64,000 bases of DNA. Origin: Mucilaginibacter sp. Its GTDB lineage: Bacteria > Bacteroidota > Bacteroidia > Sphingobacteriales > Sphingobacteriaceae. The translations under genes were made by a program, and so were the position numbers. This document shows positions 54,579 to 62,671 of this stretch, one piece after another (within the stretch, counting starts at the first letter, position 1; each line of letters starts with the position of its first letter). Location: contig JAQBOV010000050.1 in the NCBI GenBank assembly GCA_028287895.1, forward strand, positions 1-64,000, given 5' to 3'. A model generated the notes under the pieces. It ran no database searches. It was not told where the DNA came from and was given only the letters and a program-made list of their open reading frames with translations.

Positions 54579-54667
54579 TAATCCGCTTTGTAAATAAAAT
54601 GCTACGGACGATAAACAATTAATGACCAGCTAAGAGCGTTATAAGCTATTATAAAAAGTTATAAGCC

Positions 54668-54698
54668 TTGGCAAAAACCTGTTTAAAGGCTATATTTG
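54668..54698 (+). promoter_or_regulatory. Bacteroidota-type promoter of the SPT-like gene
   Basis: TTG (54668-54670), 20 bases, then TATATTTG (54691-54698), an exact fit to the -33/-7 consensus. Transcription should start near 54705, some 20 bases before the TTG start codon, so the gene is independent of the dcw cluster. Confidence 0.7.
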
Positions 54699-54723
54699 TA
54701 TATTAATATAAAAAAGCAGCGCT

Positions 54724-55968
54724 TTGGATCTATTTGATAAGATATCGAAAACTATGGGTGGTCCTCTTGGACAACATCAAAAATGGTCGCATGGGTATTT
54801 TTCATATCCTAAACTGGAAGGAGAAATCGGACCCCATATGCAATTTAATGGCAAAGAACATTTGGTTTGGAGCCTGAATAATTACCTGGGTTTGGCTAAT
54901 CATCCCGAAGTAAGGCAGGCTGATGCACAAGCAGCGGCCGACTATGGAATGGCCTACCCAATGGGTGCCCGCATGATGTCGGGTAATTCTATTCACCATG
55001 AAGAGTTAGAGAACAATCTTGCTGCGTTTGTGGGTAAGGAAGATGCTTTTTTGCTAAACTACGGTTACCAGGGTATGGTATCGATCATCGATTCATTGAC
55101 CAGCCGTAATGACGTGATCGTTTACGATGCTGAATCGCATGCCTGTATCATCGATGGTTTGCGCATGCACATGGGTAAGCGCTTTGTATATCAGCATAAT
55201 GATCTGGAGAGCTGCGAAAAACAATTGGAACGCGCAACCAGGCTGGCAGAACAAACCGGGGGCGGAATATTACTAATCACCGAAGGCGTTTTTGGTATGT
55301 CGGGTGCACAGGGTAAACTTAAAGAAATAGCCTGCCTGAAAAAGAAATTCAATTTCCGTTTGCTGGTTGATGATGCACATGGTTTTGGTACTATGGGTAA
55401 AACGGGTGCAGGAACACACCAAGAGCAGGATTGTATTGACGCGGTAGATGTATACTTTGCCACTTTTGCCAAGTCAATGGCGGGCATAGGTGCCTTTGTA
55501 GCCGGTGACAAAGAAGTTGTAGATTACCTGCGTTATAATATGCGCTCGCAAATATTTGCCAAAGCATTACCGATGCCAATGGTTTTAGGGCTCAAAAAAC
55601 GCTTTGAACTTTTAAAATCAAAACCTGAATTACGTGAAAAGCTCTGGGAAATTGCCGGTCAGCTGCAAAACGGCTTAAAAGAGCGCGGTTTTGATATCGG
55701 CATCACCAACACCATGGTCACCCCGGTATTTTTAAAGGGCGACCTTTATGAAGCAACTACGCTTACCAGGGACCTGCGCGAGAATTATGGCATTTTCTGC
55801 TCTATCGTAATCTACCCGGTTATCCCTAAAGGGCTGATCCTGTTACGTTTAATACCTACTGCTGCACATAGCTCAGAGGATGTTGAGCGCACGCTGGCTG
55901 CCTACAGCGAAATGGGAGAAAAATTGAAAGCCGGTTTCTATAAAGAAAATAAAATGGCTGTTGCTTAG
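54724..55968 (+). CDS. serine palmitoyltransferase-like alpha-oxoamine synthase
   Basis: A 414-residue PLP enzyme of the family that condenses an amino acid with an acyl-CoA. In sphingolipid-making Bacteroidota this close relative of KBL and BioF is serine palmitoyltransferase (serine plus palmitoyl-CoA). The Schiff-base Lys250 is in YFATFAKSMAG, the ring-stacking His139 in AESHACIID, and DDAHGFGTMG (216-225) binds PLP. It opens MDLFDKISKT at a TTG start (54724). KBL (2-amino-3-ketobutyrate ligase) cannot be excluded, but the short N-terminus and the IYPVIPKGLILLRLIPTA segment fit SPT better. Confidence 0.8.
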   Translation: MDLFDKISKTMGGPLGQHQKWSHGYFSYPKLEGEIGPHMQFNGKEHLVWSLNNYLGLANHPEVRQADAQAAADYGMAYPMGARMMSGNSIHHEELENNLAAFVGKEDAFLLNYGYQGMVSIIDSLTSRNDVIVYDAESHACIIDGLRMHMGKRFVYQHNDLESCEKQLERATRLAEQTGGGILLITEGVFGMSGAQGKLKEIACLKKKFNFRLLVDDAHGFGTMGKTGAGTHQEQDCIDAVDVYFATFAKSMAGIGAFVAGDKEVVDYLRYNMRSQIFAKALPMPMVLGLKKRFELLKSKPELREKLWEIAGQLQNGLKERGFDIGITNTMVTPVFLKGDLYEATTLTRDLRENYGIFCSIVIYPVIPKGLILLRLIPTAAHSSEDVERTLAAYSEMGEKLKAGFYKENKMAVA

Positions 55969-55992
55969 GCACGGTTTGTAAACATTTTGCCC

Positions 55993-56027
55993 AGCCTTTC
56001 GGTTATACGAAAGGCTTTTTTATTTTT
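55993..56027 (+). terminator. Terminator after the SPT-like gene
   Basis: A perfect 9-bp stem (55993-56001 and 56008-56016), a 6-base loop, then TTTTTATTTTT. Confidence 0.9.
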
Positions 56028-56052
56028 ACATCTTCACTAACTCGACCTGATT

Positions 56053-57483
56053 ATGATTACACGCCGCAATTTTATTAAACTCAATGGTATTACTACTGCC
56101 GGTATTGGAGCAGGCTTAAAGCCTGACTGGTTTATAAGCGAAAAACAATTTGAAAGTAAACGGGTAAAACCCGAGGTGCGCAGGTTCAGTAGCAGCGCTG
56201 TTGAAGATAAGATCGTAAAGGTAAAAGCCGGTATTGCGGACCCGGAACTGGCGTGGCTGTTTGAGAACTGCTATCCGAACACGCTTGATACCACGGTCAA
56301 ATTTAATGATAAGGGTGATAAGCCCGATACATTTGTGATCACCGGCGATATTGATGCGATGTGGCTTCGCGACTCATCGGCACAGGTCTGGCCCTATTTG
56401 CCACTGATTAATGATGATCCCCGGTTAAAAAAGCTCCTGCTGGGTGTAATTAACCGCCAGGCCAAATGTGTCCTGATAGACCCTTATGCCAATGCGTTTA
56501 ATGAAAAAGCGACGGGCAGCGAATGGGACAGCGACCGTACCGATATGAAGCCCGAATTGCATGAGCGCAAGTGGGAGATCGATTCATTATGCTACCCGGT
56601 AAGACTGGCCTATAATTACTGGAAGATCAGTGGCGACAGTAGTTTTTTTGACCAGCAATGGAAAAGGGCCGGTAAGCTGATCCTGGATACATTTAAAACC
56701 CAGCAGCGGAAAAAAGGACATGGCCCCTATCATTTTCAGCGTAAAACAGAGGTGGCCAGTGATACGGCGCCCAATGGTGGGTACGGTAATCCTGTAAAGC
56801 CGGTAGGACTGATCTGTTCTATCTTCAGGCCCTCTGACGATGCTACCATTTATCCTTTCCTGGTGCCGTCAAACTTTTTTGCCGTGCTCAGCTTAAGGCA
56901 AATGGCCGAAATGTTTGAGCAAATAGGGCATGATCACCTAACAGGAACCGCCTGCAGAACGCTGGCAACTGAAGTGGAGACCGCTCTGCAAAAGTACGCC
57001 ATAGGTCATCACCCCATTTACGGAAAGGTGCTGGCTTACGAGGTAGATGGCTTCGGGAACCAATTATTTATCGATGATGCTAATGTGCCCAGTTTACTCG
57101 CCCTACCCTACCTGGGTGCATTACCGGTTAGCGATCCGCTTTATCAAAGTACCCGGCGAATGGTTTTGAGTACAACCAATCCTTACTTTTTCAGGGGCCG
57201 GGCTGCCGAAGGTATTGGCGGGCCGCACGTGGGTCTTAATTATATCTGGCCTATGGGTATTATTATCCGCGCCTTAACGTCAACCAATCCCACAGAAATA
57301 GCTACCTGTTTAAAATGGCTGAAAAAGACACATGCAGGCACCGGATTTATGCATGAATCGTTTAATAAAGATAACCCGGCGGATTTTACGCGCAAATGGT
57401 TTGCCTGGGCCAATACGCTTTTTGGCGAATTGGTAATAAAAACCCATCAATACCACCCTCAAATATTAAAAAGAATTTTATAA
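56053..57483 (+). CDS. glycoside hydrolase family 125 (exo-alpha-1,6-mannosidase)
   Basis: A 476-residue exported enzyme of the metal-independent alpha-mannosidase family. The N-terminus MITRRNFIKLNGITTAG holds a twin-arginine motif (RRNFI), so it probably folds before export by Tat. The (alpha/alpha)6 barrel shows TGDIDAMWLRDSSAQVWPYL, the sequence that carries the substrate-binding and catalytic acidic residues, and GPHVGLNYIWPMG and FMHESFNKDNPADFTRKWFAW near the end. It would trim terminal mannose from glycans. Single gene with no polysaccharide utilisation locus partners (no SusC/SusD nearby). Confidence 0.93.
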   Translation: MITRRNFIKLNGITTAGIGAGLKPDWFISEKQFESKRVKPEVRRFSSSAVEDKIVKVKAGIADPELAWLFENCYPNTLDTTVKFNDKGDKPDTFVITGDIDAMWLRDSSAQVWPYLPLINDDPRLKKLLLGVINRQAKCVLIDPYANAFNEKATGSEWDSDRTDMKPELHERKWEIDSLCYPVRLAYNYWKISGDSSFFDQQWKRAGKLILDTFKTQQRKKGHGPYHFQRKTEVASDTAPNGGYGNPVKPVGLICSIFRPSDDATIYPFLVPSNFFAVLSLRQMAEMFEQIGHDHLTGTACRTLATEVETALQKYAIGHHPIYGKVLAYEVDGFGNQLFIDDANVPSLLALPYLGALPVSDPLYQSTRRMVLSTTNPYFFRGRAAEGIGGPHVGLNYIWPMGIIIRALTSTNPTEIATCLKWLKKTHAGTGFMHESFNKDNPADFTRKWFAWANTLFGELVIKTHQYHPQILKRIL

Positions 57484-57799
57484 TTATTTCATAGTATTAT
57501 ATCACTCAATAAGCCGGATTAATACGCCTTCAGATTGGTTTCGTGTAAAATTGATGTTATAATTAATTAAAATGCAATTAATTGTTAAATGCAGAAAATA
57601 TAAAATATGTATTATATGCGTTTTGTGGATATCTACGGTTATTATAATTAATTGCAGGCACCTCCGGTATTGAAAATGTGGAAAAAAACCACTTTAAAGG
57701 CATTATTTTTTATCCTCAAAAGTTTTTTTTTTAATAAAAACACTTTAGATTAGCTTTAATTAAAACAATAAACCTCAATACTTAAAAGGAGTAACTCAA
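57484..57799. other. AT-rich interval upstream of the histone-like gene
   Basis: No gene. The sequence is very AT-rich with many ATTAATTAAA-type runs. A TAGCTTTA piece (about 57752-57759) is a weak fit to a -7 element for the next gene. Confidence 0.4.
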
Positions 57800-57976
57800 A
57801 TGAAAAAATTTACTGATGTTAAAAATCTTGTTGCGTCTTTGGAAGCAGATGCTGACAAATTCTACAACAAAGGCAACAGTGCAGCCGGCACACGCGTTCG
57901 TAAAGGCATGCAGGACCTTAAGAATTTAGCCCAAGCAATTCGTCTGGAAATTCAGGAATCAAAAAACAAAGCATAA
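57800..57976 (+). CDS. histone H1-like protein (Hc1 family)
   Basis: A 58-residue protein, too short for most gene callers. MKKFTDVKNLVASLEADADK and the following NKGNSAAGTRVRKGMQDL are typical of the Bacteroidota proteins called histone H1 or Hc1-like, which are small basic helical proteins that bind DNA and are often among the most abundant proteins. AAAGGAG lies 9 bases before the ATG and a terminator 30 bases after the stop. Cytoplasmic, nucleoid-associated (inferred from the family). Confidence 0.9.
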   Translation: MKKFTDVKNLVASLEADADKFYNKGNSAAGTRVRKGMQDLKNLAQAIRLEIQESKNKA

Positions 57977-58006
57977 AGTATATTTCTTTACTTTATCACT
58001 AAAGAG

Positions 58007-58034
58007 CCCGCATGCACCAGCATGTGGGTTTTTT
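58007..58034 (+). terminator. Terminator after the histone-like gene
   Basis: An 8-bp stem with one G-T pair (58007-58014 and 58021-58028) and a 6-base loop, then six Ts. Confidence 0.85.
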
Positions 58035-58557
58035 AAAAAAAAATAAGCCCCCGATCAACCTGACCGGCTGCCTTTCAATCGAAATTATCGAACCTTATTA
58101 CCTTCGTTTTTTATAACCTGTTTTATAAGGTCACCTCATGAATCAATCGCTTGCGCAGGGTTCAATACAGGTAAACGGCTTTGCAAAAGTTCTTAACATC
58201 GCAGCTACGAATAAAACCAAGTTTTGACATTTTACCTCGCCGCCTGATTTCAGGCATTCCCTTGTCGCTGAGTACCGGTAAATACGGGTTTTGGCGCGTA
58301 AAGCACCCGATTCGTGCAGGTATTTATCGCATTCATTATGCTAACCCGTTAATTACTAATGGGATGCGCGGCCGGTTAAAGAGCAGTAAGTTCAGCCGTA
58401 GCTTTATCGTATTTTTTTGCGCAAACCGGCGAAAGAATGCGGTGTTAATTAAACAGACCGGTCCCCATTCCCGTGAAATATCTCGGGCGCGTTTGGAGGC
58501 CTTTAACAGTGCATCTATCATTAGAATTAAATATCGTTCAAATCAATAAATTACATT
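58035..58557. other. Intergenic stretch, no confident gene
   Basis: A 122-codon frame at 58181-58549 opens only with TTG and has a basic, poorly ordered composition with no domain. I treat it as chance. No terminator or promoter with a good fit is seen. Confidence 0.4.
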
Positions 58558-58797
58558 ATGGCAAACTCTGATAACCCGCAGCACAGCGAAGGAGAAGTAG
58601 CTGAAGCAATTGAAAACGAAACCGCCAAATTACCGTCGGACTTATTTTTATGGGCCGCTTTAGCATCAATGGGCGTTTCGCTGGCCTTTAAATGCATGGG
58701 TCGTAACCATACCTCTTTGTTCGTCGGCCAATGGGCAGCACCATTTTTATTATTAGGCATCTATAATAAAATCGTGAAAACGCAGGGCAGCGATTAA
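58558..58797 (+). CDS. small membrane protein
   Basis: A 79-residue protein. An acidic, polar start (MANSDNPQHSEGEVAEAIENE) is followed by two hydrophobic segments (LPSDLFLWAALASMGVSLAF and LFVGQWAAPFLLLGIYN) separated by a short basic loop KCMGRNHTS. It should be a two-pass inner-membrane protein. No family is recognised, but the layout recurs in small proteins of related genomes. Stand-alone. Confidence 0.6.
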   Translation: MANSDNPQHSEGEVAEAIENETAKLPSDLFLWAALASMGVSLAFKCMGRNHTSLFVGQWAAPFLLLGIYNKIVKTQGSD

Positions 58798-59097
58798 AAA
58801 TGCAGCAGTCCGGGGGAGGAGGCTGTAACCTTTATTTATTCCTGCTGTTTTTATTTCGGGGCAGCCCCCCCGACCGCTAAGAGCGGTGTGCCGAAGGCAT
58901 AAAAACGGAGCTAATTCTGCCCCGGCCAAGCGCGGTATTGCTGATAAATGAGCGGCCGGCAAAACAAAGTTAGCTATTGAATAATAATAAAAACACTCTA
59001 ATGAGCCGGCCGTTATAGGTTTGACGACTGATCAGCGAATGCCTGTTATCCCATTCCGGGTGAACTGATCGGGGGGCTGGAGTATATTTTACCTGTT
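58798..59097. other. Intergenic stretch, nothing recognised
   Basis: GC-rich first half with runs of G and C (GGGGGAGGAGG and CCCCCCC). I see no terminator with a T tail and no gene. Confidence 0.4.
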
Positions 59098-59319
59098 ATG
59101 GAAGATTTTGATTTTAAGCTGACGCTGCATGACAACCAGTTAGCGGTGAGCGTACATCCTTACGAAGAAGGTGACAAAACTTATTATGACATTTTGTTCG
59201 AAGATTATTCGATCAGTATTTATAAAGATACGCTTTATACCTGGACAAGTGATGAGCCGCACGGCTTAAGTCATGCCGATATTCAAAGCCTGGGAGAGCA
59301 AATCGATAACCGGCGATAG
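59098..59319 (+). CDS. small hypothetical protein
   Basis: A 73-residue acidic protein (MEDFDFKLTLHDNQLAVSVHP) rich in Tyr and Asp, predicted mostly strand with a short helix at the end. No signal peptide. No family recognised. Its stop is one base before the start of the GH18 gene, so the two are probably co-translated. Confidence 0.6.
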   Translation: MEDFDFKLTLHDNQLAVSVHPYEEGDKTYYDILFEDYSISIYKDTLYTWTSDEPHGLSHADIQSLGEQIDNRR

Positions 59320-59320
59320 C

Positions 59321-60427
59321 ATGAACAGGTACTCCCTGGTAGTTCTGCTTATATTTTTAAATTTATGCGGCTACGCTCAGCAACCGGTCATCATCACCTA
59401 CGTTGGCGGCTACCGCGGCAATCTGATTGATACACGCAAAATCGAGGCAGCCCGGCTTACACATGTGCTATATGCCTTTGCCGACTTGAAAAATAACCGG
59501 GCGTATCTGCACTACCCCAACTCGGATGTTATTAACCTGAACCGGCTTACCGCCCTGCGCAAAACTAATCCTGGTCTGAAAATTCTATTGTCTGTTGGCG
59601 GCCAGGGCTGGAGCCGTAATTTTTCCGGTATGGCCCTGACCGCGGACGGGCGTCGAACGTTTGCTCAAAGCTGTACGCGGCTGTTGCGTCAATTTAAACT
59701 CGACGGGATTGATATTGATTGGGAATTTCCTGGTTATGCCGGCCAAGGCGGTAATATTTACAGGCCCCGGGATAAGGTGAACTACACGCTTATGTTTAAG
59801 GCCTTGCGCATAGCCTTTGATGAGCTGGGCCATCAAGATAATAAACGTTACCAGCTTACCGTAGCAGTGGACGGCTGGGCAGCCCGTTTTCTGCCGCACA
59901 CGCAAATGGCGGAAGTGCAAAATGAGGTGGATTACGTTTGCGTGATGAGTTACCATTTTAATACACCGCAATTGGCGGGGGGACCCTATCTCTATTCTCC
60001 CGCCGGTTGGGACGCCGCCGGCTCTGCCGACGGGGCCATTCGGGCCTTTATTCAAGCGGGCGTTCCAAAAAGTAAATTGGTGATCGGCGCGGGATTTTTT
60101 CCGGTCATCCTGCAAATGCGAAGCAACGCGGATTCGGATAGAAATTACGTCAGGAAAATTCAGTTCAGGGGCGGCCTGGGGAAAGTTTACCGGCTAAATG
60201 AAGCAAATGGATATCAGCGTTATTGGGACAAAGAAGGAAAAGCGCCTTATTTATTCAATCCCGGCACCCACATTCGTATCGCTTATGAGGATACCGCTTC
60301 GGTAAATGCCAAATGCGACTACCTCTTGCAGCGAAAATTAGCCGGCATTATGTACTGGGATTACTTTTCCGATCCGGGCAGAAAGCTGCTGCATGCGATT
60401 AATGGCAAATTCAGACCTAAGAATTAA
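59321..60427 (+). CDS. glycoside hydrolase family 18 (chitinase-like), secreted
   Basis: A 368-residue protein. I took the ATG at 59321, which opens a clean signal peptide (MNRYSLVVLLIFLNLCGYAQ); the longer frame from 59273 overlaps the previous gene. The GH18 signature DGIDIDWEFPG is at 128-138, with Glu135 the catalytic acid and Asp131 and Asp133 assisting substrate distortion. LLSVGGQGWS is the substrate-binding strand and YVCVMSYHFN the third conserved region. It should hydrolyse beta-1,4-GlcNAc chains, of chitin or peptidoglycan-like polymers, outside the cytoplasm. Confidence 0.93.
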   Translation: MNRYSLVVLLIFLNLCGYAQQPVIITYVGGYRGNLIDTRKIEAARLTHVLYAFADLKNNRAYLHYPNSDVINLNRLTALRKTNPGLKILLSVGGQGWSRNFSGMALTADGRRTFAQSCTRLLRQFKLDGIDIDWEFPGYAGQGGNIYRPRDKVNYTLMFKALRIAFDELGHQDNKRYQLTVAVDGWAARFLPHTQMAEVQNEVDYVCVMSYHFNTPQLAGGPYLYSPAGWDAAGSADGAIRAFIQAGVPKSKLVIGAGFFPVILQMRSNADSDRNYVRKIQFRGGLGKVYRLNEANGYQRYWDKEGKAPYLFNPGTHIRIAYEDTASVNAKCDYLLQRKLAGIMYWDYFSDPGRKLLHAINGKFRPKN

Positions 60428-60516
60428 CAGTCCTTATGGCCTGGTTAGTCCGTTTTTCATTTCAGCAGCCGCGGAACCCGTACAGATTGTTCGCCCCGGC
60501 TGATGCTGTTATCGAA

Positions 60517-61497
60517 TTATTTTGTAGTTCGGGTTTTAAAATAAATGGCTGCCGCTACACCGGCAATAAAACCCGCAGCAATGTATTTCCCGTAAGGGAT
60601 CGGTCGCCGCGGATTGTTCCAGCCGCCATGAACACTCATGCCGTAATCCACTGTGTTGAATACATTGCCGCTGGTAGAGGGTAACTGCTCCGCCTTTTGG
60701 AAATATCTTCTGATAGCAAAGCCGGTTATATTAGTAAGCAGCTCAGGAAACAAGGCATGCGAGAACTTCAAAAGTAAAGACGAACGGCCTATATACCGCG
60801 TGGACCGGGGGTTTTGCACAATCTTAATTATAGCCAGTGCCACCTGGTCCGGGTCGTCTACCGGTGATGCCGGCCTTAGTTGCTTACCGGTGTAATTACC
60901 GGCATGTTGGATACCGGGGGTGTCCAAAAATGCAGGAAAAAGATCACAAACATAAATAGACGGCCACGCTGTCAGCTCGGCTTTCAATGCTTCTGTAAAA
61001 CCTCTCAATCCGAATTTGCTGGCAGTATAACCCGATCCGTAAGGAACAGGAAGATAACCGCCTATTGAAATGTTATTGATTAGGATGCCGAATTTCTGCG
61101 CCTTAAAAAACGGGAGAACAGCATGTGCTCCATTCATATATCCCAGCAGATTGGTTTTAATCACTTGTTCGTGTACCTCTATGGGGGTTTTGTCAAAATC
61201 GCCTGCAGCCAATATGCCTGCATTGTTGATCCATACATCAATGTAGCCTTTCCAGTCATTGGCTGCATTTGCAAGGCCGATCACTGCTTTAGGGTCAGTT
61301 ACATCGGTTGGCACAACCAATACGGAAGCTCCGAGCTGGCGGCATTCCTGGGCAACATCATTTAATGCACTTTCATTTCTTGCAGCCAGCACCAGTGAGG
61401 CCTGCAAAGTGGCAAATTTTAATGCGGTGGCTTTCCCGACGCCGCTTGAGGCGCCGGTAATGACAATCGTTTTATCATCCAGATCGACTTGTTGCAT
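60517..61497 (-). CDS. short-chain dehydrogenase with a C-terminal membrane segment
   Basis: A 326-residue SDR. TGASSGVGKA is the cofactor loop, NNAGIL the next motif, and YTASK (YxxxK) the active site. It is longer than usual SDRs (~250 residues): the tail after residue 240 carries a hydrophobic segment (AAGFIAGVAAAIYF) close to the C-terminus, which suggests membrane attachment. Substrate unknown. It is convergent with the GH18 gene and lies downstream of dapA on the same strand. Confidence 0.9.
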   Translation of the reverse strand: MQQVDLDDKTIVITGASSGVGKATALKFATLQASLVLAARNESALNDVAQECRQLGASVLVVPTDVTDPKAVIGLANAANDWKGYIDVWINNAGILAAGDFDKTPIEVHEQVIKTNLLGYMNGAHAVLPFFKAQKFGILINNISIGGYLPVPYGSGYTASKFGLRGFTEALKAELTAWPSIYVCDLFPAFLDTPGIQHAGNYTGKQLRPASPVDDPDQVALAIIKIVQNPRSTRYIGRSSLLLKFSHALFPELLTNITGFAIRRYFQKAEQLPSTSGNVFNTVDYGMSVHGGWNNPRRPIPYGKYIAAGFIAGVAAAIYFKTRTTK

Positions 61498-61612
61498 ACG
61501 TTAAGTATAACTATCATTGTTACTGGTATGTTTTACTTGTGGTATAATCTTTCAGGATCCTGATCAAATCGGAGACCAGTAACCGCTTGGCTAACGGGCA
61601 GGGATAAAAATA

Positions 61613-62509
61613 TCAATGAACCGCAACAGGAGCCGCTAACAGCTTGGTTTCCTGTACTATTTTTCCTGCAAGGCTACTGCTTACCTGCACCAATGGAAGC
61701 CTGACAACATCGCCGCAAACGCCTAAATATTTGAGCGCGGTTTTTACACCTGCCGGGCTGCCTTCAGCAAACATCATCCGGGTAAAGTCAATTAAAGCGG
61801 AATGTCCTTTTTGTGCAGCTTTGAAATCACCTTTAAGACAAAGCCTGATCATATCCGAAAACTGGCGTGGAAGCGCATTGCCGATTACTGAAATAACACC
61901 AACGGCACCCAAAGCGATCATTGGCAGGGATATCGGGTCATCGCCTGAAATAAGCAGGAAATCCTCCGGTTTATCGCGCATGATCTGGTTAAGCTGGTCG
62001 AAATTGCCTGATGCTTCTTTGATGCCGATAATATTTTTAAAATCCTTGGCAAGCCTAAGGGTAGTTTCGGCCGAAACATTGCTGCCTGTACGGCCCGGTA
62101 CATTATATAGTATCACGGGTAATGCCGAAGCTTCGGCTATTGCTTTATAATGCTGATAGATACCTTCCTGCGTAGGTTTGTTGTAATTGGGGCTTGCTGA
62201 AAGTATGGCATCGTATCCTGTGGTATCAAACTGTTTTACCTGGGCGGCCACCTCGCGGGTATTATTGCCGCCGATACCTGCCACAAGGTTAACACGGCCT
62301 GCAACAACTTCTGCTGTATATGCAAATACCTTTTTCTTCTCTTGTTCACTCAATGTGACTGATTCGCCGGTTGTACCCAATGAGACCAGGTATTCCACCC
62401 CGCCATCAATTAAAGAATTGACCAGGTTCTTCAAGCCCTGGTAATCTACTTGCCCATCCGCATCGAAAGGGGTTACCATAGCTACCCCTGTGCCATAAAA
62501 TCTATTCAT
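61613..62509 (-). CDS. dapA: 4-hydroxy-tetrahydrodipicolinate synthase
   Basis: A 298-residue class I aldolase that condenses pyruvate with aspartate semialdehyde, the first step to meso-DAP and lysine. The Schiff-base Lys164 is in IIGIKEASGNF, the proton-relay Tyr135 in LYNVPGRTG, and LVSLGTTGESVTLS is the conserved N-terminal loop. The product feeds peptidoglycan made by the MurE in this window. Length is normal. Confidence 0.96.
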   Translation of the reverse strand: MNRFYGTGVAMVTPFDADGQVDYQGLKNLVNSLIDGGVEYLVSLGTTGESVTLSEQEKKKVFAYTAEVVAGRVNLVAGIGGNNTREVAAQVKQFDTTGYDAILSASPNYNKPTQEGIYQHYKAIAEASALPVILYNVPGRTGSNVSAETTLRLAKDFKNIIGIKEASGNFDQLNQIMRDKPEDFLLISGDDPISLPMIALGAVGVISVIGNALPRQFSDMIRLCLKGDFKAAQKGHSALIDFTRMMFAEGSPAGVKTALKYLGVCGDVVRLPLVQVSSSLAGKIVQETKLLAAPVAVH

Positions 62510-62529
62510 CGTTATAGTAAAAAAGGAAA

Positions 62530-62537
62530 CAAAGATA
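62530..62537 (-). promoter_or_regulatory. Possible -7 element of dapA
   Basis: TATCTTTG on the minus strand fits TAnnTTTG 20 bases before the dapA ATG. A matching TTG at -33 is not found, so this is tentative. Confidence 0.4.
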
Positions 62538-62671
62538 ATAATTAGTGATTATGGATTGGTGATTTGCGATCACTTTTTGTTTGAACTTTACAGTTGATAG
62601 ATAATGTCGATAGCCGGGGGCGCCTATACAATTCCCACCCTTGGCGGAGCCGCCGGCTCAAAACCGACCCG

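Noticed and set aside
58181..58549. A 122-codon plus-strand frame
   Set aside because: Only a TTG start, no domain, basic random-looking composition, no ribosome site; more likely chance.
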